Assembly: GCF_011927695.1 (NCBI RefSeq)
Contig: NZ_JAATJE010000001.1
Location: 372,001 to 436,000 of the forward strand
Direction: 5' to 3'
DNA from: Sphingomonas jejuensis
Lineage (GTDB): Bacteria > Pseudomonadota > Alphaproteobacteria > Sphingomonadales > Sphingomonadaceae
DNA: 64,000 bases
The notes beneath the pieces were generated by a model. It was not told the DNA's origin and ran no database searches. It saw nothing but the letters and a program-made list of their open reading frames with translations. A program made the position numbers and the translations under genes. Below, in pieces: positions 19,279-26,589 of this stretch (position 1 is its first letter; each line of letters begins with the position of its first letter).

Positions 19279-20307
19279 TCAGCCGGCGAGCAGCTCCGGA
19301 TGGTGGGCGGCGAACCCCGCTGCCGCACCGACCAGGCCCAGCTCGTCGACCGTCGCCAGCCGCACCCGGATCGCCGACATGCGCGGCTGCCAGCGTCCCT
19401 TCGCGGTGAAGCGCGCGACAAAATCGGTGGAGCGCAGCCGGTCGATGATCCGGTTGGACAGGCCACCCACCAGCACCACGCTGTTCGACCCGTGCGCCAG
19501 CGCCAGATCGCCCGCGACCGAGCCATAGCTCATCGCGAACCGCTCCAGCGCGCGCGCCGCAAACGGGTCGCTTCCGTCGATCGCGCGCTCCCACAGCGTC
19601 GCGTCGTCCAGCTGGGCGATCGCAGCGCCCTCGGTGGCGGCGATGGCGGTGCGGATCGCGGCGAGCCCTGGCCCGGCGACCACGCGCTCCGCCGACACGC
19701 GCAGATACTGCTTGCGCATCGCGTCCGACATCCGCGCCTCGAACGGGTCGAGCGCGGCGAAATCGATATGGCCGCCTTCGGTCTCTATGACGTGCGTGTG
19801 CCCATCGCGCTTCAGCAGGATGGCGACGCCCAGGCCGGTGCCCACGCCGATCACGGTGGTCACGCCCTCGTCCGGGATGGCGCCGTCGGGGCCGCAGATC
19901 GGCGCCAGTTGCCCTTCGTCCAGCGTGGCGACCGCATGCGCCATCGCGCCGAAGTCGTTCGACAGATGCATGGTGCGCAGGCCCAGTCGCTCGGCCAGCG
20001 TGTCCGGCCGGAACGTCCACGGGCTGTTGGTGAAGCGCACCACCGGCTCGCCGATCGGTGCGGCGACCGCGACGGAGGCGAACGGCGGCAGCGCGGCACC
20101 ATCGTCCGCGCGGAAGTGGTTCCAGGCCGCCTCCAGGCTGTCGTGTCGCTCCGCCTTGTAGCGTCGGACGGTGCCGAGCTCGGGCGCGCGGCCCGGGCGG
20201 AGCCAGGCGCGGGCGAAGCGGGCGTTGGTGCCGCCGACGTCCACCGCGACGATCTCCACCGCGCCGCCCGGCGCATCGCTTCCCACCTTGGCCGCGGCCG
20301 CCTCCAT
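19279..20307 (-). CDS. glk: Glucokinase
   Basis: This 342-residue enzyme phosphorylates glucose with ATP. The N-terminal phosphate motif is VDVGGTNARFA, the substrate region is FTNSPWTF and MHLSNDFGAMAHAV with the catalytic Asp, and GVGTGLGVAILLK plus ETEGGHIDFA follow. The absence of the ROK cysteine cluster puts it in the Glk family rather than ROK. ATG 20307 lies ten bases after AAGGA; GTG 20331 is an in-frame alternative adding eight residues. It is monocistronic here and divergent from the HTH regulator. It could serve glucose released by the GH3 and GH30 enzymes 23 kb away. Confidence 0.92.
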   Translation of the reverse strand: MEAAAAKVGSDAPGGAVEIVAVDVGGTNARFARAWLRPGRAPELGTVRRYKAERHDSLEAAWNHFRADDGAALPPFASVAVAAPIGEPVVRFTNSPWTFRPDTLAERLGLRTMHLSNDFGAMAHAVATLDEGQLAPICGPDGAIPDEGVTTVIGVGTGLGVAILLKRDGHTHVIETEGGHIDFAALDPFEARMSDAMRKQYLRVSAERVVAGPGLAAIRTAIAATEGAAIAQLDDATLWERAIDGSDPFAARALERFAMSYGSVAGDLALAHGSNSVVLVGGLSNRIIDRLRSTDFVARFTAKGRWQPRMSAIRVRLATVDELGLVGAAAGFAAHHPELLAG

Positions 20308-20405
20308 TCCTGTCACGTCCTTGTTCTCCACGCTGACTTCTCGCCTTCCGTAACGGCACGCGAAGGGCTGTCCGGATAAATCTTACTTTTTCAGCCCAAA
20401 TCGGT

Positions 20406-20417
20406 TAACGAGCGTTA
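20406..20417. promoter_or_regulatory. Inverted repeat TAACG-AG-CGTTA upstream of the HTH regulator
   Basis: TAACG and CGTTA form a dyad with a two-base centre in the intergenic region between glucokinase and the regulator. The same half-site occurs as CGTTA-ACC-TAACG at 21618-21630, upstream of the amyloid-like operon. This suggests a shared regulator, possibly the gene product itself; that is inference. Confidence 0.35.
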
Positions 20418-20483
20418 TTAGGTGGGACGTGTAAACGTGATAAGCGCTCGGGCAAGGGTGCAGGTCCGGAGAGGGGATCTTCC

Positions 20484-21575
20484 GTGGCGACCGTTCATTC
20501 TCTTGTGCCCCGCCCCGCGGGTGCCCGATCAGGCTCGATCAACGTGGCGCACGGCCTCGAGGAGGACGACAGCGTTGCAACGCTGACGCTCCTGACGGAG
20601 CAGTTCGGCCAAGCCGTGGGCGCGGATGGGACCGCTCTCATGCTCCGCACCTCTGGCGGCGACGATGGGACGTTGAGCGTGCTTGGCCTCGGCGGCGACT
20701 GCGCCGGCCCCGCCGCGCCCGAGATGCCGACCAGCGACGATGATCTGGCGGCGCTGGCATCGCAGGATGGCGGGCCGCACTGGATCCTTCGCCGCTTTCC
20801 TGTCTCGCGCGACGGGGCGACCTACCTTCTGCTGGGTGCAATGTTCCGCCGCGCGCGGTCGGGCAGCACCCGGGTGGTGGCGGAGGCCGAGCAGCGCTTT
20901 CAGCCGCTGTTCGCCGGCTTTGCCCGCCTCTGGGGGCGTGACCGCGCGTCAGAGCGTCGGCTGGCCGGCTACGCGTCGGCGCTCAACCATTCCGACATGG
21001 GCGTGATCCTGCTCGATCGGGAAGCGGACATCCTGTTCGCCAACGACGTGGCGACCGCGCTTCTCGATTCGTCCAACGGCATCCGCCGGCGCCGCCAGTC
21101 GATCGGCGCGACCGACCTGTCGGATGCGGTGAAGCTGCAGATCGCGATCGACCATGTCATCACGGCGGAAGCCGACCGCACGTCCCGGGCCCCGATCATC
21201 TCGCTGAAGCGCGGCATCGGCAAGCGCCCGTTGATCCTGTCGGTGCTGGCGCCCAAGGTCGCATCCGCCGGCGCACGCGACGTGGCGGCGATCCTCTACA
21301 TCTGCGATCCCGAACAGGATTTGATGCCGCTGATGCACGCGGCCTGCCGCTTCTACCGCCTGTCGCCGGTGGAAACGCGGCTCGCCTCCACGCTGGCCAG
21401 CGGTGCGACGCTCACCGAAGCGGCCGAGGCGCTCCACATCAAGGAGCAGACGGCCCGCAGCTATCTGAAGCAGGTGTTCATCAAGACGGGCACCCGCCGC
21501 CAGGGCGAGCTCATCCGCGTGATGTTGACCAGCATCAGCCGCGCGGCGCCGAAGGCCGATTTCGACATTATTTGA
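20484..21575 (+). CDS. LuxR-type HTH transcriptional regulator with PAS-like middle domain
   Basis: This 363-residue protein ends in a LuxR/GerE helix-turn-helix: YRLSPVETRLASTLASG, LTEAAEALHIKEQTARSYL and KQVFIKTGTRRQGELIRV, roughly residues 290-350. The middle (SDMGVILLDREADILFAND) looks like a PAS sensor fold. No receiver domain and no clear autoinducer domain are present, so the signal is unknown. The start is GTG 20484, seven bases after CGGAGAGGGG. It reads toward the Fap-like operon, whose first gene begins 222 bp downstream. It is the obvious candidate regulator of that operon, but only from position and shared TAACG half-sites. Confidence 0.82.
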   Translation: MATVHSLVPRPAGARSGSINVAHGLEEDDSVATLTLLTEQFGQAVGADGTALMLRTSGGDDGTLSVLGLGGDCAGPAAPEMPTSDDDLAALASQDGGPHWILRRFPVSRDGATYLLLGAMFRRARSGSTRVVAEAEQRFQPLFAGFARLWGRDRASERRLAGYASALNHSDMGVILLDREADILFANDVATALLDSSNGIRRRRQSIGATDLSDAVKLQIAIDHVITAEADRTSRAPIISLKRGIGKRPLILSVLAPKVASAGARDVAAILYICDPEQDLMPLMHAACRFYRLSPVETRLASTLASGATLTEAAEALHIKEQTARSYLKQVFIKTGTRRQGELIRVMLTSISRAAPKADFDII

Positions 21576-21595
21576 TCGCCGCCTGGAACCTTTTT

Positions 21596-21616
21596 TTCCC
21601 CCAAATTGAGGGGGAA
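21596..21616. promoter_or_regulatory. Perfect seven-base inverted repeat upstream of the Fap-like operon
   Basis: TTCCCCC (21596-21602) and GGGGGAA (21610-21616) flank AAATTGA. The T run lies before, not after, the stem, so on the plus strand this is not a classical terminator. It may be an operator or a 5' leader structure of the operon. Confidence 0.35.
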
Positions 21617-21617
21617 G

Positions 21618-21630
21618 CGTTAACCTAACG
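21618..21630. promoter_or_regulatory. Inverted repeat CGTTA-ACC-TAACG upstream of the Fap-like operon
   Basis: The 13-base dyad CGTTAACCTAACG is 168 bp before the first structural gene. Its half-sites match those upstream of the HTH regulator (20406-20417), although the arrangement is inward instead of outward. It is a candidate regulator binding site. Confidence 0.35.
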
Positions 21631-21797
21631 GCGGGTGCAGAGTTCAGCGATCCGGGGCTGAACGTGGCGCCGCGCTCGCTTCATTATCCTGACTGTGCCG
21701 GCCCCCGTCGGCACGAACCATCCGGGGTCGCGGCTGCTCGTCTCGCCCCGAATGGCAAGATGCTCGAACCACGATCTTGTCAGGAAAGCAGGAAGCC

Positions 21798-23387
21798 ATG
21801 AAGAAGACCTTGCTCACGACGACCGGCCTCGCCGCCGCCATGCTGTTCGCCGCGCCGATCGCCGCGCAGACGACGCCGGAAGGCACGACCGCCGGCGCCG
21901 GCCAGACCGCCGCCAACGGCGACGCCTCCACCAACAACGACAGCTTCAACGACAACTCGGACAGCTCGACCACCGACAATGTCGGCAACGACTATTCGGC
22001 GACCGATTCGAACGACGACAATTCGGACAATTCCGACAACTCGCTCGACAACGTCGGCAACGACTACTCGGCAACCGACTCGAACGACGACAACTCGGTC
22101 GATGCCACCAACCAGGGCAACGACTACTCGACGACCGATTCGAACGACGACAACTCGGTCGACGCCACCAACCAGGGCAACGATTACTCCACGACAGACT
22201 CGAACGACGACAACTCGCTCGACAATGTCGGCAACACCACGGACGCGTCGGACAATTCGAACCAGGGCAACGATTATTCGACCACGGATTCGAACGACGA
22301 CAACTCGGTCGATGCCACCAACCAGGGCAACGACTATTCGACGACCGACTCGAACGACGACAATTCGGACAATTCCGACAACTCGCTCGACAATGTCGGT
22401 AACGACTATTCGTCGGTCGACTCCAACGACGACAACTCGGACAGCTCCGATAACTCGGTAAACACCGATGCATCGACGACCGACAGCGGCAACGACAGCT
22501 CGGTCAACGGCAGCTACAACGACAATTCGGACAATTCTGACAACTCGCTCGACAACGTCGGCAACACGACGGACGCGTCCGACAGCTCGAACCAGGGCAA
22601 CGACAGCTCGGACAACTCGCTCGACAACGTCGGCAACACCACCGATGCGTCGGACAACACCAACCAGGGCAACGACAACAGCGACAACTCGACCACGGTT
22701 GGCGACGTGAGCGTGGCCGACAGCGCGAACCAGAACGACAGCAGCTACAACCAAGACAACGACATGGACAGCTCCGACAACTCGCTGGACAATGTCGGCA
22801 ACACCACCGATGCCTCGGACAATTCGAACCAGGGCAACGACTACTCGACCACCGACTCGAACGACGACAACTCGGATAATTCCGACAACTCGCTCGACAA
22901 TGTCGGCAACACCACCGATGCCTCGGACAATTCGAACCAGGGCAACGACTACTCGACGACCGACTCGAACGACGACAACTCGGATAACTCCGACAACTCG
23001 GACAACTCGATCTCGGGCAGCTACAACGACAATTCGGACAATTCCGACAACTCGGACAGCTCGGACAGCTCCACCGACACCACGATCGGCGACATCAGCG
23101 TCTCCGACACGGGCAACACCAACGACGTGACGGCCAATGGCGGCACGGCGGGCGTGTTCGGCGACAGCGCGATCGTCGCGTCGGCCTCGCTGTCCAACTC
23201 GGTGACGGGCGCCCCGGCGGGCTTCTCGGCCGCCGAAGGCTCGACGGTCAACGCCGGTGTCTCCATCGACGGCAGCTCGTTCCAGAACTTCGCCGGCATG
23301 CAGGCGCTGAACGTCAACTCGGGCGCGGGTGCCGCTCAGAACGCCAACGTCAGCGTCGCCGTCTCGGCGGGTGACGTCGGTCTCTGA
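21798..23387 (+). CDS. Secreted Asp/Asn/Ser-rich repeat protein, candidate functional-amyloid (FapC-like) subunit
   Basis: This 529-residue protein has a clear signal peptide (MKKTLLTTTGLAAAMLFAA, cleavage after PIAAQ or nearby). Most of the rest is imperfect repeats: NDYSxTDSNDDNS occurs nine times, alternating with SLDNVGNTTDASDNSNQG-type units. The mature part contains no Lys, Arg, His, Cys or Trp, so it is extremely acidic. The last 100 residues are different: Val/Ala/Gly-rich with SFQNFAGMQALNVNSG, a motif also present in the next gene. Position and partners (C39 peptidase and FapF-like pore downstream) suggest the fibre subunit of a Fap-like system. It lacks the CxxC motif of Pseudomonas FapC, and direct homology is not proven. 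A Ca-binding or matrix adhesin is the main alternative. ATG 21798 follows AGCAGGAAG. Confidence 0.7.
   Translation: MKKTLLTTTGLAAAMLFAAPIAAQTTPEGTTAGAGQTAANGDASTNNDSFNDNSDSSTTDNVGNDYSATDSNDDNSDNSDNSLDNVGNDYSATDSNDDNSVDATNQGNDYSTTDSNDDNSVDATNQGNDYSTTDSNDDNSLDNVGNTTDASDNSNQGNDYSTTDSNDDNSVDATNQGNDYSTTDSNDDNSDNSDNSLDNVGNDYSSVDSNDDNSDSSDNSVNTDASTTDSGNDSSVNGSYNDNSDNSDNSLDNVGNTTDASDSSNQGNDSSDNSLDNVGNTTDASDNTNQGNDNSDNSTTVGDVSVADSANQNDSSYNQDNDMDSSDNSLDNVGNTTDASDNSNQGNDYSTTDSNDDNSDNSDNSLDNVGNTTDASDNSNQGNDYSTTDSNDDNSDNSDNSDNSISGSYNDNSDNSDNSDSSDSSTDTTIGDISVSDTGNTNDVTANGGTAGVFGDSAIVASASLSNSVTGAPAGFSAAEGSTVNAGVSIDGSSFQNFAGMQALNVNSGAGAAQNANVSVAVSAGDVGL
21940..23080 (+). repeat. Coding tandem repeat array of the candidate amyloid subunit
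   Basis: Units of about 60 bases, often ending in AACGACGACAACTCGG or AACCAGGGCAACGACTAC, recur with few changes. Near-identity at the DNA level makes slipped-strand or recombination changes in copy number likely. The units stay in frame through the whole array. Confidence 0.9.
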
Positions 23388-23404
23388 TCGAACAATCGGG
23401 TTGG

Positions 23405-23435
23405 GGGCGGGTCGGCATCAGCCGGCCCGCCCTTT
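23405..23435 (+). terminator. Hairpin with short T run between candidate fibre gene and its companion
   Basis: GGGCGGGTCGGC (23405-23416) pairs with GCCGGCCCGCCC (23421-23432) through an ATCA loop with one G-T wobble, followed by TTT. It resembles an intrinsic terminator. It sits inside an otherwise tight operon, so it may let only part of transcription through and keep the fibre subunit in excess. Confidence 0.55.
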
Positions 23436-23469
23436 CCGGCTTCCGGAATGAAATGTGGAAGGACAAGTC

Positions 23470-23802
23470 ATGAAGGGGATCCTGCCACTGGCCGCCGTGC
23501 CGCTGATGTTGCTTGCCTCTCCTGCCGCCGCGCAGGTGTTCGGGGCAGCGGCGACGGTGGATGAAGCAACGCTGGGCGCGGTTGCCGGGCGAGAGGACAC
23601 GAACCAGCTGTCCGTCGCCAACAACACCAACAACGTGTCCAACAACAGTGTCGGCGACAACAGCACGACGGGGACCATCGGCATCGCGGACAACGCGTTC
23701 CAGAACCTGTCCGGGCTGTCGATCCTGAGCGTCAACTCGGGCAACAACGTCGCCATCAATGCCGCGATGAACGTCAACATCGCGATCACGCCCGCTCCGT
23801 GA
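23470..23802 (+). CDS. Small secreted companion of the repeat protein (FapB-like candidate)
   Basis: This 110-residue protein has a signal peptide, MKGILPLAAVPLMLLASPA then AAQ. The mature part is Asn/Val/Ser-rich with NNTNNVSNNSVGDNSTT and ends with AFQNLSGLSILSVNSGNN and NAAMNVNIAI. That end resembles the C-terminus of the upstream repeat protein (FQNxxGxxxLxVNSG). In Fap systems a minor subunit, FapB, nucleates the fibre and resembles FapC; by analogy this could be that part. VDEATLGAVAGRE near residue 30 resembles a double-glycine-type leader end. ATG 23470 follows AAGGACAAGTC. Its stop overlaps the GTG of the peptidase gene. Confidence 0.6.
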   Translation: MKGILPLAAVPLMLLASPAAAQVFGAAATVDEATLGAVAGREDTNQLSVANNTNNVSNNSVGDNSTTGTIGIADNAFQNLSGLSILSVNSGNNVAINAAMNVNIAITPAP

Positions 23803-24503
23803 TCGGGCGGTTGGCAGGCGCAGCCGCGATGTTGGCGGTGGGGGGCTGCGCGGCCAGCATCTCGCCCGAAGGCGCGCGGTTCCTGACGACTGCGGGGCCG
23901 ACGGGCGATTATGGCCTGGCCCTGCGCAGTGTGGAGGACCGGCGGTTCGACGGGGTGGTGCGACAGCGCTTCGATTTCAGCTGCGGGTCCGCCGCGCTGG
24001 CGACGCTGCTGCGTCACCATTATGCCGACCGGATCGACGAACGGCAGACCTTCCTCGGCATGTGGCGGGACGGCGATCAGGCGCAGATCCGCCGCGTCGG
24101 CTTCTCGCTGCTCGACATGAAGCGCTATCTTGCCGGGCGGCGGCTCGCGGCCGACGGCTATCAGGTCACGCTGGATCAGGTGGCGCAGGCGGGTGTCCCC
24201 GGCATCGCGCTGATCAGCATCCGCAACTACAAGCATTTCGTGGTGGTGAAGGGCGTTACGCCCACCGACGTGCTCGTCGGTGATCCGTCCACGGGCATGC
24301 AGGTCTATCCGCGCGATCGCTTCCAGGCGGCGTGGAACGGCATCTATTTCGTCATCAACGATCGGCAGGATCAGGGGCGCGCGGCTTTCAACCGCGGCAC
24401 GCAGTGGGCAACCGTCGCGCGGGCGCCGGTCGGCACCGATTTCCATGATCCGCTCAGTCTGCAGGCGCTGTCGATCACCGCCCCATTCTACAGGGATTTC
24501 TGA
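23799..24503 (+). CDS. C39-family cysteine peptidase, lipoprotein (FapD-like)
   Basis: This 234-residue protein has a lipobox (LAVGGC) and a papain-like peptidase domain of the C39 type. VVRQRFDFSCGSAALATLL gives Gln56 and nucleophile Cys62; His146 lies in NYKHFVVVKGV and Asp162 in VGDPSTG. All four positions are intact. C39 peptidases process double-glycine leaders in bacteriocin export, and FapD is the C39 peptidase needed for Fap amyloid secretion. The GTG start overlaps the previous stop as GTGA, and three bases separate it from the next gene. This gene plus the barrel gene downstream is the main reason for the Fap-like interpretation. Its exact target is unknown. Confidence 0.83.
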   Translation: MIGRLAGAAAMLAVGGCAASISPEGARFLTTAGPTGDYGLALRSVEDRRFDGVVRQRFDFSCGSAALATLLRHHYADRIDERQTFLGMWRDGDQAQIRRVGFSLLDMKRYLAGRRLAADGYQVTLDQVAQAGVPGIALISIRNYKHFVVVKGVTPTDVLVGDPSTGMQVYPRDRFQAAWNGIYFVINDRQDQGRAAFNRGTQWATVARAPVGTDFHDPLSLQALSITAPFYRDF

Positions 24504-24505
24504 CC

Positions 24506-25261
24506 ATGATGATCTTCGCGCTGATCGGCCTGGCCGTCGCCGCGCCGGCCACCCCTGTCGCCGCAGAGACGGCGGAGCCGGGCACGGACATCGTCGTCAC
24601 CGCGCGCCCGTTTCGTGGGGAGAAGGTGCCGGACGAGGCGCTGGCCACCATGCGCGGCGGCTTTCGCCTGCCCAGCGGGATCGACGTGTCGCTGGCGGTG
24701 CAGTCGGAAACCAGCGTCGACGGGCTGCTGCTGCTGCGAAGCGTGTATCGCATCGACGACGGCGCGCCGAAGCTGGCGCTGTTCGCGCCGGCACCGGGGC
24801 AGACGGTGCGCACGCAACCGGTGGAGGCGAACGGCGCGTCCGCCGGCGGCCTCGCCGTCAGCTTCGACCGCTCGTCGGGCGTGGTGTTCGTGCCCAGCGG
24901 CACCACGCGCCCGGCGGTAAGCGTCAGCAGCGGTGCCAGCCCCGCCGCGGCGGCGCCGGATGGCCTTGCGCCCATCGACATCGCGCCGGGCGGCAGCGTC
25001 GATACCAACGGCGGCACCGTGCGGCTGGTGGATGCCGGCGGGCAGATCCAGGCGCGGCTCGACGGCATGGAGATCGACGTCGGCCATGTGTTCGGGCAGG
25101 GCTTCGGCACGATCATCGCCAACAGCGGCAACGACAGGACCATCGACACCGTGACCACGATCTCCCTGGACCTGACCGGAACCACGCCCTTCAATCTCGG
25201 GTCGGCCGCCATGCGGATCGACGGGCTGGCGACCGATGCCGTGCGCGGGATGATCCGCTGA
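24506..25261 (+). CDS. Exported protein of the Fap-like operon (possible FapE role)
   Basis: This 251-residue protein has a short signal peptide (MMIFALIGLAVAAPATPVAA). Near residue 38 it has VPDEALATMRGGFRLPSG, which contains a Gly-Gly preceded by Leu and Met, like a C39 leader junction. The C-terminal half is beta-rich and polar: PGGSVDTNGGTVRLVDAG, GTIIANSGNDRTIDTVTT and LDLTGTTPFNLGSAAMRI. No catalytic motif is visible. Order in the operon (after the peptidase, before the pore) matches FapE of Pseudomonas, an extracellular component, but I cannot confirm homology by eye. Its stop overlaps the ATG of the barrel gene as TGATG. Confidence 0.55.
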   Translation: MMIFALIGLAVAAPATPVAAETAEPGTDIVVTARPFRGEKVPDEALATMRGGFRLPSGIDVSLAVQSETSVDGLLLLRSVYRIDDGAPKLALFAPAPGQTVRTQPVEANGASAGGLAVSFDRSSGVVFVPSGTTRPAVSVSSGASPAAAAPDGLAPIDIAPGGSVDTNGGTVRLVDAGGQIQARLDGMEIDVGHVFGQGFGTIIANSGNDRTIDTVTTISLDLTGTTPFNLGSAAMRIDGLATDAVRGMIR

Positions 25262-26589
25262 TGCGCTGCCTTCTTCTGGGAACCGCGGCTGCGACCATGC
25301 TCGCCGCGCCCGCCCTGGCCCAGACGGCGGCGCCCGCCGCCGACCCGCTGCGCGCCGAACTCAACGCCGCCCGTGCCGAGATCGCGGCGCAGCGGGAAGC
25401 GCTGCGGCGGCAGGAGGAGCGGCTGCGCGCGCTGGAAGCCCGGCTGACCGGTGCCGGCGGCGCGGGCGCGGGCGCCGCAACGGCGGCCACGGCGGCGAAC
25501 CCGGCCGCCGCGCCCGCGGTCGCCGCCGCGCAGGGCAGCGCCTCCACCGCCGGCGGCGATCCCGCCAGCATCCAGTCCGCCCCCATCGAGACGGTCGGCG
25601 CCGCGCCCGAGGATTACGACCGCGCGCCCGAGGTTGCCGTGCTCGGCGACCAGGGCAGCGTCGTCACCCGGCGCGGCGCGCTGACCGGCGAGATCGGCTT
25701 TGAATATGCGCGCGCCGACCGCAACCGCGCGGTCTTCCGCGGGATCGAGCTGATCGAGTCGGTGCTCGTCGGCGTCTTCGACATCAACGAAAGCCGGCAG
25801 GACGTGCTGACGGCCAACGCCACGCTCCGCTACGGCATCACCGACCGGTTCGAGGTCGGCGCGCGCGTGCCCTATATCTACCGCAGCGACACCTCCGTGC
25901 TCGCGCCCATTTCCGGCACCACGCCCACGCCCAACGACGCGCCCGACACCACCAACGGCAACGGCATCGGCGACCTGGAGCTCAGCGGCCGGTACCAGTT
26001 GCGCAGCGCGCGCGGCGGCTGGCCCTTCCTGATCGCCAACATGCAGGCCGTGTTCCCGACCGGCACCGACCCGTTCGAGGTGCCGCGCGACAGCCTCGGC
26101 CGGCAGCTGGAGGCGGCGACCGGCGCCGGCTTCTACGGCCTGTCGCCAAGCCTCACCGCGATCCTGCCGAGCGACCCGGTCGTGCTGTTCGGCACGCTCG
26201 GCTACACCTTCAACCTCGCCAAGGACGTCAACACGACGATCGGCGACCTGGTCATCGAACGGGTCAATCCCGGCGACGCGATTTCCGCCAGCGCCGGGAT
26301 CGGCATCGCGTTCAACCAGCGCACGACGCTCAACCTCGGCTACGCGCACACCTGGGCGTTCGGGTCGGAAACCTGGACGCGGCTGCTCGATCCGGGAAAT
26401 GCGCCCGACATGGGCCGCACCCGTGCCACCTCGCGCGACCTGCAGGTCGGCCGGCTGCTGTTCGGCGTCACCTACCGCGCGTCGGACCGGGCGAGCCTCA
26501 ACTGGTCGGTCGAACTGGGCGCCACCGACGATGCCACCGACCTGCGCACCGTGCTCCGCATCCCGGTGGTGCTGCTGACGGGCGGTTGA
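25261..26589 (+). CDS. Coiled-coil plus beta-barrel outer-membrane transporter (FapF-like)
   Basis: This 442-residue protein starts with a signal peptide (MRCLLLGTAAATMLAAPALA), then a heptad coiled coil ELNAARAEIAAQREALRRQE to about residue 61, then an Ala-rich linker. After that comes a barrel with segments TGEIGFEYARADRNRAVF, TLRYGITDRFEVGARVPY and SASAGIGIAFNQRTTLNLGY. This layout (helical N-terminus for trimer formation, linker plug, 12-strand barrel) and the length match FapF, which exports Fap subunits. RYGITDRFEVGARVPYIYR is a hallmark of this transporter group. The ATG is coupled to the upstream stop (TGATG), and the stop is coupled to the next gene in the same way. Confidence 0.78.
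   Translation: MRCLLLGTAAATMLAAPALAQTAAPAADPLRAELNAARAEIAAQREALRRQEERLRALEARLTGAGGAGAGAATAATAANPAAAPAVAAAQGSASTAGGDPASIQSAPIETVGAAPEDYDRAPEVAVLGDQGSVVTRRGALTGEIGFEYARADRNRAVFRGIELIESVLVGVFDINESRQDVLTANATLRYGITDRFEVGARVPYIYRSDTSVLAPISGTTPTPNDAPDTTNGNGIGDLELSGRYQLRSARGGWPFLIANMQAVFPTGTDPFEVPRDSLGRQLEAATGAGFYGLSPSLTAILPSDPVVLFGTLGYTFNLAKDVNTTIGDLVIERVNPGDAISASAGIGIAFNQRTTLNLGYAHTWAFGSETWTRLLDPGNAPDMGRTRATSRDLQVGRLLFGVTYRASDRASLNWSVELGATDDATDLRTVLRIPVVLLTGG

Noticed and set aside
19279-20307. Glucokinase as part of the LacI-controlled glycan regulon
   Set aside because: The 14-bp palindrome is absent from its upstream region, and the gene lies 17 kb from the locus start.
21591-21616. T run plus hairpin as a terminator after the HTH regulator
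   Set aside because: The T run precedes the stem, and on the opposite strand the stem is followed by A residues. It does not fit an intrinsic terminator on either strand.
21586-21620. GGAAC and CGTT near the Fap-like operon as an EcfG promoter
   Set aside because: The spacing is about 28 bases, far too long, and the T/C-rich stretch between them is part of an inverted repeat.
21940-23080. Repeat array read as a CRISPR-like or non-coding repeat region
   Set aside because: The units are contiguous, in frame with a long open reading frame, and have no unique spacers.
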